From Symbiodinium kawagutii (taxonomy: Eukaryota > Sar > Dinophyceae > Suessiales > Symbiodiniaceae), in assembly GCA_009767595.1 (NCBI GenBank), contig VSDK01025490.1:75166-139165 (forward strand): DNA of 64,000 bases, in the 5' to 3' direction. Shown piece by piece: positions 35,901-47,579 of this stretch; the stretch's first letter is position 1; the number at the start of each line of letters is the position of its first letter. The notes beneath the pieces are model-generated. The model was not told the DNA's origin. It saw nothing but the letters and a program-made list of their open reading frames with translations, and made no database searches. Made by a program: the position numbers and the translations under genes.

Positions 35901-38002
35901 CATGCTAGATGCCTTGATTAAATAGTCCCAAGCAAATTATATAGTCAATCTTCCCAGATCTTTGTTTCATTTCAAGCAGGTGATCGTCCATCGTCTCGCT
36001 TCAACTCGGACATCTTGCATGCTGCATCCCACATCCCTCAAGGACACAGAAGCGGCAAGCCAAGAGGAATGACCGGGAAGAGCAATGGTCGAGCCTGGCC
36101 AAAGAGGACGGGCTGGGCATGGCTCTTACAACAGATCCCATGGTGTTTCCTTTGGTTGTTTCCTGTTCAGAAGCATCAGCCATGCAACAGATCCCATGGG
36201 GGTTACCCCATCAATCAGCGATGTTTGTTGCGGAACTCAAGCGACAAATTCCAGATGGCAGAAGATGCAGAGCGAACCCCAAGAGCTCTTGGGAGCGGAG
36301 CAGGTACATCCATGACATCCATGACCATGGCCTGCGGCAGGAGACCTTGGCCAAGAAGCTGCGGAAGGGCAAAATTACCGCCGCACAATTTGAGCCCTGG
36401 AACCCAGAGGGAGCAAGGTAAACACAATGGATTAGAGATCAATAAACCATTTTGCGTTCATGAAGAAAATAGCCTGGAGCATGAAGAAAATAAACCAGAG
36501 TTAGATAAACTAAACATTTTTGTTGTGAAAGTCATCTGCAAGGTGGAACATTTTCATCGCTAAGTGACTTGCAGGGCACCACTGATCAGCAGAAACATGT
36601 AGATGGATGTCAACAAAAGATACCGCTCCAAAGATTGATGCTTTACCTACTGGACAAGATAAAGGCAAACAGCCATAGAATCATCGTAGAATGTGGCAAC
36701 TACACTATGAGCTTACAAACATAGAATCATCATTTTGGGATTGTTTCGAAGTACACCTCATGACAGCTCCATGTCCTCAGGTCCAGAGTGAAGAGGATCG
36801 CCAGCAAGGTGCGATTTTTGCCAATGTCACGACTTTGAAGCTGTCAGCTGCTTGGATTCCGTGTCAGGAAAGTGGTGATGAGGATGATGAGGCTGGCTAG
36901 TGAAAGCTGTTCAATTTTCAAATCTTGATGAGGAACCTGCGGGAAGACGTTGATATAATCAAAAGAGCTTGCAGGCTGCTTATTGGAAATGCCGCACTTT
37001 GTAAACAAGCAGATGAGCAAGATACATTGCTCGGTTGTTGAGCCATCATCACAACCCACGGAGTGGACACTCGTGGCTTGTACTGCCCGGATGAATATAT
37101 ATGTAATTTTTGCAGAACTGACGGTTGTGTTGTCCACATTTTTGGTTGTTCTTTCCCCATGATTCTTTATGGTTCTCATCTACAATCATCTATAATACCT
37201 TCATCCGAATATTCACCCCCACAAGCCCCTTGAATACCATGTATATGGATTCCCTATCTCTAGTGTTGCGAGATTGGGATCAAAGCACCACCAAACAACC
37301 TGAACAATCACAAATTGTCCCAAAAGATGGTGTACCATCCAGAAATACCAATTTCCCTATTGATGGCCATTATTGTATGCTTAGTGGGTACCATTAGTTG
37401 TGGCCCCACCTGGTAACAACGTCGCCGCAGGACAGTGACCTTTCAGACCTGAGCGAGGAGGATTGGGAGATCCCGGCCGCGATTTGTGGACAGGCACGTT
37501 TTTGAGGTCTTGGCCAATGTAAAAATAACCCATAGGGAATAAGCCCTAAAGTAACCCAATGAAACCCACGAGCACAAGAACCCATGTAACCCAATGTAAC
37601 CCAATGAAACCCATAAGCACAAGAACCCATGTAACCGAATGTAACCAAAATTCAACCCATAAGCACATAAGCACTAATTGGAACCAGCCCAGCAGCACTA
37701 AGTTCTTGGATGTAGTTATGGGCAGTTGATCAAATTGAATGTAGTTGGTCGCGCCACTTACCCATGGATGTAGTTGGTAGTTATAGGCCACTTGTATCCA
37801 GTTATGGGTTACATCCAATGATATCCACCTTGGCAGTTAGTTCAAGGTCCACCTTGGGCACCTCTCTCCCATCTCCGCAGTTCAGGAGGCCAGTGGTAAA
37901 GCCGTGAACGCGAAGTATGCGATACAGCGCAACAAAAGGCCCCTAGGGAGGGCGGTACTCCAGGGACAGAGGGCTGCGACCACAGAGGTTTCAGCCTGGT
38001 GA
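29971..38002 (+). CDS. DDX55: DEAD-box ATP-dependent RNA helicase, DDX55/Spb4 type
   Basis: Sixteen exons: 29971-30019, 30988-31097, 31307-31518, 32138-32317, 32683-32713, 32916-33865, 34091-34225, 34364-34453, 34680-34733, 35197-35244, 35709-35740, 36043-36106, 36341-36417, 36781-36808, 37431-37493, 37886-38002 (TGA). All phases agree, giving about 746 aa. Motifs in order: Q (GFKRMTPVQA), I (ACTGSGKT), Ia (PTRELAAQ), Ib (ATPGRL), II (VLDEAD, split by an intron after DE), III (FSATLT), V (LATDVAARGID) and VI (HRIGRTARAG). The extension SYVQAY-like FLSFVRAYQ, LATGYALLRLPRI, VPFKNKKQEKQRK and KKLRKGKITAAQF identify the DDX55/Spb4 group, which remodels pre-60S particles in the nucleolus. Donors are mostly GC or GA. 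A run of 12 G at 33658-33669 breaks the frame just after motif VI (one G too few or two too many). The first intron and exon 1 are inferred from phase and spacing only. Confidence 0.93.
33658..33669 (+). other. G12 homopolymer that breaks the helicase frame
   Basis: Upstream codons (RTARAGQSGR) and downstream codons (LPHEDGYLPFLEKRG) are in different frames that meet at this run. Adding one G or removing two restores a single frame. A sequencing error or length polymorphism is more likely than a dead gene, since everything else is intact. Confidence 0.85.
35293..35392. repeat. MITE-like element inside a helicase intron, 100 bp
   Basis: Starts tggtttctcaa and ends ttgagaaacca, an 11-bp perfect terminal inverted repeat. 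The inner part holds gggggtacccctcttttgag, matching the right end of other copies. It lies in the intron 35245-35708. Confidence 0.75.
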
Positions 38003-38536
38003 TGCAAACCTGCCAGGAAAAAGGGCAAGAAAGGTTGAAGGAATCCTTCACTGCTTGGAGGCCATTTCGGGTGAGAAATGGCTTGATGGAAATGGGGAGG
38101 GGCAGATGGTTCTCCAAGACACCAGCAAGACCTCGAAGCTTGTTTATGATTGTTTATGTGACACTTACACGATTCAAAGTTCAAAGTGTTCAACTCATGC
38201 AAATAGCCGAGGATGGTTCGGCACAGCCGTGGCAAAAAATCACATCATTTTGAGCAACGAGGATCTAGGGACCTTGGTTCAATGACACAGATCCACCTTC
38301 GGATTCTGCATGGCTCAAAGGTTTCATGAGAGGTGTGAGCCACAGAGGCTCCATGGTGACAACCAGTGGCAACCAGCGACATTTTCAGCAGCATCCCCCC
38401 ACACCTAGTTTGCATCCATGTATAGCTGTACATATATGAGTGTATACTGTATATATGATATGAATGTAATTTTTTTGTGTTTGGGTCTAGACGCCATACA
38501 CATGTGCAGTCAAGCTCCGCTTCACTGCTTCCACAT
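38003..38536. other. Short intergenic region between helicase and sirtuin genes
   Basis: About 0.56 kb separates the helicase stop from the sirtuin ATG. No terminator or poly(A) signal was recognised. Near 38420 it is AT-rich (gtacatatatgag, ctgtatatatgata). Confidence 0.5.
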
Positions 38537-38539
38537 CAG
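38537..38539 (+). promoter_or_regulatory. Probable trans-splice acceptor of the sirtuin gene
   Basis: The cag of ccacatcag lies 26 nt upstream of the ATG at 38566 and is followed by a GC-rich leader. Confidence 0.4.
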
Positions 38540-38565
38540 CTCGGAGCAAAGACTCCGCGCCGCGT

Positions 38566-41500
38566 ATGGCGGCCATGGCTCCTGTCCACCCCTGCACGGT
38601 GGGGCATCGGTGGGGGGGACAAATCAGTTGGAGTTCCATGCTTGGGAAGGAGGAGGACGAGTAGCAGTAGCAGCAGCAGTAGCAGGAGCAATAGCAACAG
38701 CAGCAGGAGCATTAGTAGCAGTAGGAATAGTTCTTCTTCTTCTTCTTCTTCTGCTTCTTCTTCTTCTTCTTGTTCTTCTTCTTCTATGCTGTTGATATCT
38801 ATTGATGATTGATGGTTGAACCATCGACTTTCATGCAGATAGGTCGTTGCTCTCCGCTTGAGGCAGCCAGCCCTGTGTCCAAAGTTATGACCAGGAATGG
38901 GCAGCCCAGGTGGGGTCCGCCGGGCCCAAGAATCCTGCAAAATGATCAACATCTTCATTGGATCTTCCTGGGTGATTGGAAGGAAACCGGAAATTGTTCA
39001 AACCCAGGGGTACCAAAAAGATACATAGATTGCATGTATCTTATGGAAAATTGGTTGTTGCATGTTGTTGCAGCTGCAATCATTGTTGGTTTTATCCGCA
39101 CACTTAATGGTACGCTTGGGACCATCCTAAACCACCATTACAGCACCATTGATAACGGCCATCAATCACCATGAATCAGCATTAGCCAGGAGTAAACACC
39201 ACTGACCAGCGTGAATCACCATGAAACATTGTGAGGCATCCGCACGACCATCGTTCACAATGAGCTATGCCATGACAATCAAGTATCATTGACCGATATT
39301 ACCATTATTATCCCTTGCAAATCACTGGTAAATGACCATAAAGCACCATTAAACACCCTGAGCCACCGTCTCCCCTTTGTCAGGTTCTTCCCCCCAGCGC
39401 CAATGACTGCGCCAACCACGGCTGCCGCCGTGCAAGTGGGGCCTACAGCACCGTGGCTAGGCAGCAATGGAGGTGGTTTCATCTCTGAGTAGACTTGTTT
39501 CACTAGTGCCTTCAACAGATATCAATCGTGATCTTCGACGAGCAGTTGATCCTGGGCTGGACGGTACAAAGACGAGTTTACATGCTAAGCACTTGGATGT
39601 GGTGAGGACAATGTTGTCGGGTGGTGAAAATCAGCTTGAGATAGTCTCTCACACACTAATGGCCATGTCCACGGCCCCTGTAGCAACTTGATTTTTTGTT
39701 GCAAGGACGGACATGGTTCATGATGGTTGAGCAATAGTGATGAACGGTTGATGGTTAACAATGCTTTGTGATACGGGATCACGACCTATAACTGGGAACA
39801 CGGTTGATCGTTGGTACACGTGGTTCGACATGTGGCGGGAATAGCAACCAATGAGCAGAATGCTTCGTGAAACTGCTCACATGTTTCATCTTGTTTCCTT
39901 CATTTGGAACATTGGGTTTCAGCTACTGGACTGGCCAAGCATTTCAGGGCTGCCTACCCCTGTTATGATTGACATCAGCTGTTTACAACGCTACATCAGT
40001 GGGTACGTGGAGGTACTGGTTGCTACTTGCTGAAAGAAACTCGTTGGTACAAACACAAAAATCGTGTGGTTGATCAAGAAAATCATCAGCCATGGATACT
40101 AGCTGGTCTAGCTGCTTGTACCAGTCATGGTGGGCGTTGCTGGTGGTAGGGGGGGTTGACCACCGCGGCAACCTCACCACCCAAGGCCCCCTTTGTGGCC
40201 GCCGCGTTCGCCCATGATGGCGGGGCCGCGCAGCACTGCACCCTCAAGGGTGAGAAGCTGTTCCATGTCAGGAGGAGAGGAAGGGAGGAAACTGGCCATA
40301 CCCACTAGCTGAGTCATGTAGAAATGGTGGATGAGCAATTGCCATGTTGAGTTTCCGGGGGGTGGGCATGTGTATGTGGGTATTGCCATGTTATCTATAC
40401 AACAGTTGCTCGCACAAATAAATGGGTAGATAGGCTCGTAGATCTTTACTCACATGTTTGTTGGCACATCGTCCAAGAACAACTGTCATCACTAGTGCTA
40501 TCGTGATTCTACCAGTATCCAAGAATAGCTATTATCTACCGTGTGTGTGTGTGTGTGTGTGTGTACAAAATCACGCGATTGGCTACCAGTAGTGGGATCT
40601 TTGTTGAGCCAGGGGTGTCCTTGATCGGCAATGAATGTGACTTGGAACTGACGCAGTCACAGCACACCAACAGTCGTGGTGTTGGACATAGGCGCCAGTA
40701 TATCGCAGGGATAGCCACCGATAGCCACCAAGGACTGGGGTGTTTCACCAACAGAAGAACTATAGGTCTATCTCAAAGCGGGATGTCCGCAGACACTTGA
40801 CTGTTGGATGGGATTTGACTACATGGTTGATGGGGGATAATGCTTGGCCCATGACACTACTATTCACCAAGTACATGGCTAGATAGGATTTGGTTGAAGG
40901 GGAAGTTCGTTTCGGTGGCTCTTGTGAAAAGCTCTCAAGTTACCATAGTTCTGAAATTGACGTATTTGTGAACTAGGACAGTGTATTTGCCCCACTAAGG
41001 TAAATTTCCAAAACAATTTCTAGTCTTTGTTGGCAAATTCATGAACAGTCCTTGGGAATGGGTATGCCATGTCTTCCATCACATGTACCACACGTGGGGA
41101 GGAAGGGATCACAATTGTGAGTGAGATCAAGGTCAGATTCATTTGCACAAAAGTTCAACAAAAAGTTCAAGGTTTGTACCTCTCCTGCAGGACCGGTGGA
41201 TCGACCGGTGCCAGCGGACCCCCCCGCGATCCCGGAGCGACCACCGAGCCTCCCTCGCACGGCCAGCAAGCCCATGGAACGCAGCGCAACGGAGGAGAGT
41301 GAAGCAACTCGGCTGGTTGGGAATTGATCTATACCAACAATGATAATAATGACTGGCTGGTTGGTATTGATAGTGATGATGGCTGGTTGGTAATTGATGA
41401 TGATACCAGCCGGTTGGTAATAGTAAGCAACATTGATAGTAATGACTGGCCCACTGATTATGATAATAACTTATTATGATAATACCAAGCTTGTTGGCAA

Positions 41501-44500
41501 TTGACAATTGATAATGATTATTATCATGATAATGATGACTGGCTGGTTGGTAATTGATGATGATGATGATGATGATGGCTAGTTGGTATTGAGAGTGATA
41601 CCAGCAACAATGACTGGCTGGTTGGGAATGACAACTAACAAAAATGATCATGATGGCTATGGATCTATTTACAGTCAACAATACTACGTAGTTGTGATTA
41701 CCAGCAACCATGACCGTGCATGTAGATACAAATCATGCAATCAACCATCATAGTAGTGAGTATCAACAATAATGATACGAATGGCTATTACAGTTAACAC
41801 TAATAGTGATTATGTTGCGAGTCTGGTAGCGCCATGGACACCCCCCCGTTTCTCAAAATCAGCTTCGGTCTTTGGATGCTCAATTTGCGGTGCATGGAAC
41901 GGCAACTGAAGCTGATTTGCAGACATTGCTCCATCCATATGCCATAAACCATTATTAACTACTATGAACCACTATAAAAACCCACAATTCTCCATTATTG
42001 GCCATTATTCAGCATCATACACCACTATTTCACCATCATTTACCATGTTTATCAACCGTGTTTATTAATGATAAATGGTTGATATAAACACACTATTTCA
42101 CCATCACTAGTGGTTTATTGATGGATGGTTTACCATGTTTATTTACCATCCATCAATCATTTGCGCAGAATGTGCATGGGTTTCTCATGTCCCAGCGTTT
42201 CCCATCTCGCTGATGAGGCGCCGCGGTTGAGCACAGGTCTGAGGCCGGGCCTGTTTGGAGGGATGACAATCAGGGGCAAGGAATGGTTAAGCACCTGCAA
42301 GAAGCATCGCTAATAATGGGTTTGGACAGGTTAATAATGGTGTCTGGAATGGTTTTCATGCTGAATGCCGTCCCCTCTGCTGGGGCTGTCCTATTCAACA
42401 CGTTAATTTTTTTGGGATTCAGCGTTGTATTCTGGTGTTTGCTCAACGATTAATGGTCAATAATGTTCCATGATTGAAGCTGGTCACGAGCATGAAGACA
42501 ATTGATCAATAAGGATTCAGGATGGTTAAAGGATGACATACACTACATGATTCCCTACCTACTAAGTACGGTTGAGCACAGCATTCCCTACCTATTAAGT
42601 ATCCTTGGTCCTTGGTTAGTCGTACACCAGCTGCATGGTGAGTCGTAGGGTTCGTCCTTGGTCAACGGGCGGGTTGGGTTCGCCTTGAGGCCTGACCAGT
42701 TGCTGTTGCATCAGCTGCAGAAGGCAGAGAGCCATTGCGAGAGCGTGGAACCGAGGCCCCGTGAGACCTCCAGGGTGTGTGGTTTGTGCTCGGAAGATGT
42801 TGCTTCAGATGTGGTTCAGATGTTGCTGCAGATGTCATCATGACTTTTTATGCGCAAAACAACCAACATGTTGTCATAAACGCTGTTTTTTTTTCCAGTT
42901 TTCAAAAACTTCAGCTTTAGCAAACATTGCTCCATGATCAGCTTCGCTGCTGGATCAGGATGGACAGCTTCGTGCCGGAGCTCCTTGGTTGCAGAAGATC
43001 TTCGCAGTCGTTCCGTCAGAAGCCTTGGGTAACATGAGCAGCAGGATATGAATCGTAAGGCTTCCATGGAGCTACCTTAGGAAATAGCTTAGGACATTAA
43101 CAGTACATTTGAATCTGAATCATCAGCAGGTCATCATTGTAACAATTCGCATGACCATTGTCAGGATCAACATCGTGATTAGCCTCAGCTTCATCCTTGC
43201 CGCCGCTTTCAGATCACCATCATCTTCAGCATCATCATCACGGCCGTCATCATCATTGTCACAACCATATCAATAACCACATCCATAATCATGATAACAA
43301 TCATTCCCCATCCTCATCCCTGTCGGCATAGTGGCAGATCAGTTCCACTTGAGCAGGAAAGTTGCTACTCTTCCACGGCCACCTCCCATGCTGATGAAGG
43401 CTGCTGTGGCTCGCGCGAAGACAGATGAGGAGCACAGCAGTGATTGGACCTATCTGATGCGGGGAGGGTTGGAAGCACTTGGAAGCAGTTGGAAGCAGTT
43501 GGATCCCAAATTTGTTCAGGTTTTCTCTTTAGCAACTGACGTTTTATTGGGACACTCCACAGATGCCCTGGTGCAGCCTGGCTCCGATCCGATCTTGTCT
43601 GGGCCAAGCAATGGATGATCATTCAGATGGCATCGCAGCCGCAGCCAAACTGATTGCTGAAGGGCAAGTGCTGCTGCTCTTCACAGGATGCCGGTGCCCG
43701 CGGTGCGGGTGAGGATATGTGAAAAATGGTGGCACCCCAATCGCTGGTGATTTCATCCTAAAGATGAGGGTAGTTTGAGGGGGGAAGCTTTCATTATTGC
43801 TATTAGTCACAAATCAACTTGGAACCTGGCACTTCAGGAGCTGGCTTTTCAGCTGATAGTGGCCTTGCTGTGTACGATGACGTGGCCAAGGCCAGATTCG
43901 AAACTCAACATGCGATTGCTGGGGAGTCTTTGCATGAAAGCTTTCGTGCTTCAAGCAGCTGTGCTTTATCACATATAGACAGACATCACAAGATAATGCA
44001 AAAGATCTTGCTTGTCAAAGATGCACTTGTCCAGGATGTTTGAAGACTGATTTTGGCATGTTTTGGTGAGGTCAAAGCCTATCAAGATCGATGTCTCGAC
44101 TACATGGACCTATGCGATCCCAAGCTGGTGCATCAAGAGCCACCGCTCTTTTGGGGCTTTTGGGGCCAATGTTTCAACGACTACAGGTGCCGGTGCGCCT
44201 GGCCAAGGGGAGATGATGGTTGACCAACAGGGGCCCAAGGGTTGAGGAGTTGAGCCCCAAGGGTTTGACTGAAGTGGAATCCAAAAGAATTGTATCTGGA
44301 AGGTGATGCTCAAAGGATTCCAGCTGCTTGAAGTTCGATCTGGGATTTAGCTGCTTCTTGGTTGATTCGTGATTGGAAATGGTCAATGGTCAATGGTTGT
44401 TGCTGGTTGATGTTGGCCGTTCCACAGGTTCACATGCAGCAAGATTTGAACACGACAGTTGGTGACGCCAGTGCACACCAATTAGTTGGGCATGTCTGGT

Positions 44501-46784
44501 TGGTTGCATCTACATTCTACATCAGTTGCTTGACAGCCAGCACTACCACCCGCTCCGCCGCCACCATCACCAGCAGCAACAACCGAAAACTCAGCCAACA
44601 AGGAAACTGGCTTGTGATTCTTGTGTCAGGCATAGTCAAATCTTTATCGTTTCATGCATTCTTGGGCTCTGAACTGGTTGCATTCACTTGGCAACAAGAA
44701 CTGAAAGAGATGAATTCAATAGATATTTCCTCCAAGCTCAGGGCCAATGCAAATTTTGCAGCGGACAAAATACTTGTGTTTTACTTTGTGCAAGAAGAAA
44801 TGCAGGCAGCAAATTTCAAAACTGAGTCACAGAGATGGCTCCCAAACTTTCGAAACAGCATCCTTCATAGGTCTCAACATTTTTCCACAGCTAGGCCTTC
44901 CCTCCCTTGGAAAAGAGAGTGGTGGGCTCCTTCCCTGAATTCCCGCATCTACCTCCCCTATTCATTGGATTTTCTCGTCACGTCCTCCTCCCTGGTGGTC
45001 TTTCCCTGGTCCACCAGGAAGACCGCACCTCATGAAGGTTACGAGATCATCAGTCGTTGGGTGGAGAAGTTCCATTATCGCGACTCATGCATCGCGGAAG
45101 AAATCAGGCGGCGCTGGAGAGTCGGAGTTTCCAACAAGAGCTTGCTAAGAGAGATGGTTCTCTTTACGCTGACCTCTGCCTTTGCATCTTTCGAATATCA
45201 TCTTTTCAAAATCAAGCACCTTTTCAATCCTTTTCTGTTGATCTTCATGAGATATTCATGGTCTTTGTAATCTTTGTCTAGGTCGATGCTTGAGAAGTCT
45301 CGCAGCGAGCAAACCTACAAGTCCTTTGACGCCATCCCAGAGGAGCCATATGAAGTGTCAGGTGCGGCGTCAACAGCTGGTCCTCCAAGGTATCATGAAG
45401 CCACAGAATGGGAAGTTCATGGTTTTGATATGTTTCCATGCTATGAATGAATCAGTTCGTGCAGCAAAGAGCTGTGTGTCAGGCCACGCGGGTGCATTTT
45501 ACATCTTCACATCCAACGTGGATGCTCACCACTACGACTGGTTCTTGCCCAGCGAACTCCGGGAGTGCCATGGCAACGTGGAGCTGTACCAATGCGCCTT
45601 TGGCAGGGCCAGGTGTGGGCCCGGCATTTGGCGTGCGCCCTTGGACTTCAGCTTCTCCGTGGATCCGAAGAGCATGCTGGCGCTGGCAGGTGCGAGATGG
45701 GTGGTGGACCCAGCAGTGGTCAATGGTGTGGGGACTAAGCCATGAATAACGACACCAAATTCTCATTGAGGCAATCAATGATTGGAGTACAGGATGTCCA
45801 AAGATCTGCCACAAAATAGGAGACACATAGAATAGTGTGATCCACCTTGGCTGCATACACCCTGCAAGAGTGATTGCATGATGGCAATTTGCGGTCACAA
45901 GTTCTCACCAAGATCCGAATTTGATATCACTTCCTGGCAAATTTTCTTCCAGCAGACATTTGTTAAAGCCAACTTCAGCCACCACCCAGACCCGGTGGTC
46001 GCATGCGTCCCCTCCATGTGGCAGGTCCCTCTGGCAGTGCTGAAACTGGTCCTGCAGATCCAGTGATGCCTTGCACCGTGGGTGCGGTGCGTGGGAAACA
46101 ACGCAGCACCACCCTGCGACATATGCCCGAGACCCATACGCCGTCGCACTTGGTGGCGAAGAGTTTCAAGGGATGCTGAGCTGAGCCAGTCACAACAGAA
46201 TGCAAACATCATGAAAGGATATAAAAGCATTATATTAGATCTTATTTATATAAATAGATGACTAGATAAAAGATACATATGTTTTCATATCTCTACCGAG
46301 ACATGTCAGCCATGTCCATTTTCACCACTGTGCCACGCTTTTCCTTTTTCTTTTGGGGGACGGGGGAAGGACTCGCAGCACTTGGCAGTTCTGAGGCAAC
46401 CACCCCAAGTGCGCACGGTGCGGTGCTGCAGCCCGGCCTGCAGTGTTGATGTTCGGCGAATGGGGGGATCGCGAGTGGTTGGACTCTCAGGTTCAGCTTG
46501 GTCGCTGGAATCGTTTCATGGAGGTCCTTGGGGAGTTGGTGGCCACATCTGAAGGTTTGAGGTGTGTCTTGTTGGAAATTGGAGCAGGTGGAAGAGTTCC
46601 CACTGTGAGACAAACAGCTGAGCAGATCCTGCAAGTCTTATTGGAAGGTGGGGCGAATGCAAAGCTCATTCGAATCAATCCCAAGGACTTTCAGGCAGAT
46701 GATGTCGACGAGGAACATGTGGTCAGCATCAAGGGCACGGGTCTCGAATCTCTGATGGCTATGGATGCCTTGATCGGACGATGA
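38566..46784 (+). CDS. SIR2-family (sirtuin) NAD-dependent deacylase-like protein
   Basis: Proposed exons: 38566-38598, 38839-38909, 39384-39435, 40150-40249, 41191-41296, 42196-42280, 42649-42774, 43343-43439, 43609-43686, 43838-43890, 44071-44186, 45018-45120, 45295-45361, 45483-45689, 46025 to about 46056, 46410-46784 (TGA); about 566 aa. The first ~190 residues are Pro/Ala-rich and probably disordered. The catalytic part shows LLLFTGAGFSADSG (NAD-binding GAG-x-S), FWGFWGQCFNDYR, APHEGYEIISRW, FTSNVDAHHYD (in place of TQNID, Asn and Asp kept), ECHGN (catalytic His), Cys pairs around YQCAFGRARC and CARCGAAARP (zinc site), VLMFGEWGD, LLEIGAGGRVPTVR and LIRINP. These fit SIR2 proteins of the bacterial-like branch. 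Donors are mostly GT with some GA and GC. The N-terminal exons join in phase but have no homology support; the end of the second-last exon is uncertain. Confidence 0.88.
38665..38785. repeat. Triplet microsatellites (agcagt / cttctt) in sirtuin intron 1
   Basis: A run of gca/gta-type triplets (agcagtagcagcagcagtag) passes into ttcttcttcttcttcttctg. These create long artificial open frames on both strands. Confidence 0.9.
40541..40563. repeat. (TG)n microsatellite
   Basis: About eleven gt units in the intron between 40249 and 41191. Confidence 0.9.
41330..41600. repeat. Degenerate ggctggttggtaattgatga repeats
   Basis: Irregular copies of gactggctggttggtaattg interspersed with gatgat and taataat runs, within the sirtuin intron 41297-42195. 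Confidence 0.65.
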
Positions 46785-46900
46785 TGTCAGGGCCCATCGC
46801 AGATCCCAAGGTCACCAAGGCTTCCATGGACCACCGGCACGTCAGCCTTGCTGAGGTGCTCAGTGGAGCAACTGGGGCCATCCTCCTGACGCAGCTGTGA
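46781..46900 (+). other. 39-codon open frame overlapping the sirtuin stop
   Basis: Starts with ATG ATG at 46781, overlapping the TGA at 46782-46784 in another frame, and reads like protein (contains ADPKVTKASMDHRHVSLAEV and LSGATGAILLTQL) before a TGA. It could be an alternative C-terminus reached by a frame change or splicing, or chance. Confidence 0.35.
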
Positions 46901-46943
46901 TATCTCCACTTCTTGGGGATGCTATCAGACGTGGTACTCAAAA

Positions 46944-47501
46944 ATGGATGAGCTTGCGCCAAAGACCGACATGCAGTCTTGCGCTTGGAACACTTTAAAC
47001 CTGAGCCTCTCATTGTTTGGCTCATGTGGTTGGTTTGGGCCACAGTCTCTGTTTATTAAAGTTGTGATGATGCGAAGGCTTCTCACATGCCCATTGCTGG
47101 GCTGTTGCCTTCATCTGAACGGCTGTGGAAGCGGTGTCAAGAAATGCAGGTGCGGTCGTCGGCTTGAGACCGGCCGCATGTTGTCCAGTCGCCGTCGCAG
47201 AACCTTCGTGGATAGCGAGTATTCAGAGGTGTGTTGCCATGACTGGGATCCAGGAGCGACCGACACAGACACAGACGACACCTACGACGATTATTGGAAC
47301 TCGGATGAAGAGCAGGACACATTTGACAACGCTCTAGCGGCAATTTCCCGCAGGCGTTACGTCATCCGCGTCATGACTGAAAGCACCATGGCCGAAAGCA
47401 GCACGACTGAAAGCAACACGACTGAAAGCAACACGACTGAAAGCAACACTGCCGAAGGCAACATTAACATAACCCCAGCCACCACTTGGATAGCGAGATG
47501 A
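46944..47501 (+). CDS. Unassigned 185-aa open frame with TTESN repeats
   Basis: ATG at 46944, TGA at 47499. The N-terminal third is hydrophobic and less convincing. From about 47155 the frame reads CGRRLETGRMLSSRRRRTF, then an acidic Asp/Thr stretch (DTDTDDTYDDYWNSDEEQDT) and four to five repeats of TESNT. An AG (gaaatgcag) before the good part suggests an exon start near 47150. No family recognised; probably a low-complexity acidic protein or exon. Confidence 0.4.
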   Translation: MDELAPKTDMQSCAWNTLNLSLSLFGSCGWFGPQSLFIKVVMMRRLLTCPLLGCCLHLNGCGSGVKKCRCGRRLETGRMLSSRRRRTFVDSEYSEVCCHDWDPGATDTDTDDTYDDYWNSDEEQDTFDNALAAISRRRYVIRVMTESTMAESSTTESNTTESNTTESNTAEGNINITPATTWIAR

Positions 47502-47579
47502 AGAGCAGCGCACCATCGAGCAGTGACATGCGCAGAGAGACAAAGAGTGCATAGTGATGCTCCGGGGGGTTGTCTAGAT

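Noticed and set aside
38536..38958. Glu/Leu-rich 140-codon minus-strand gene
   Set aside because: Made by the agcagt and cttctt microsatellites in the first sirtuin intron.
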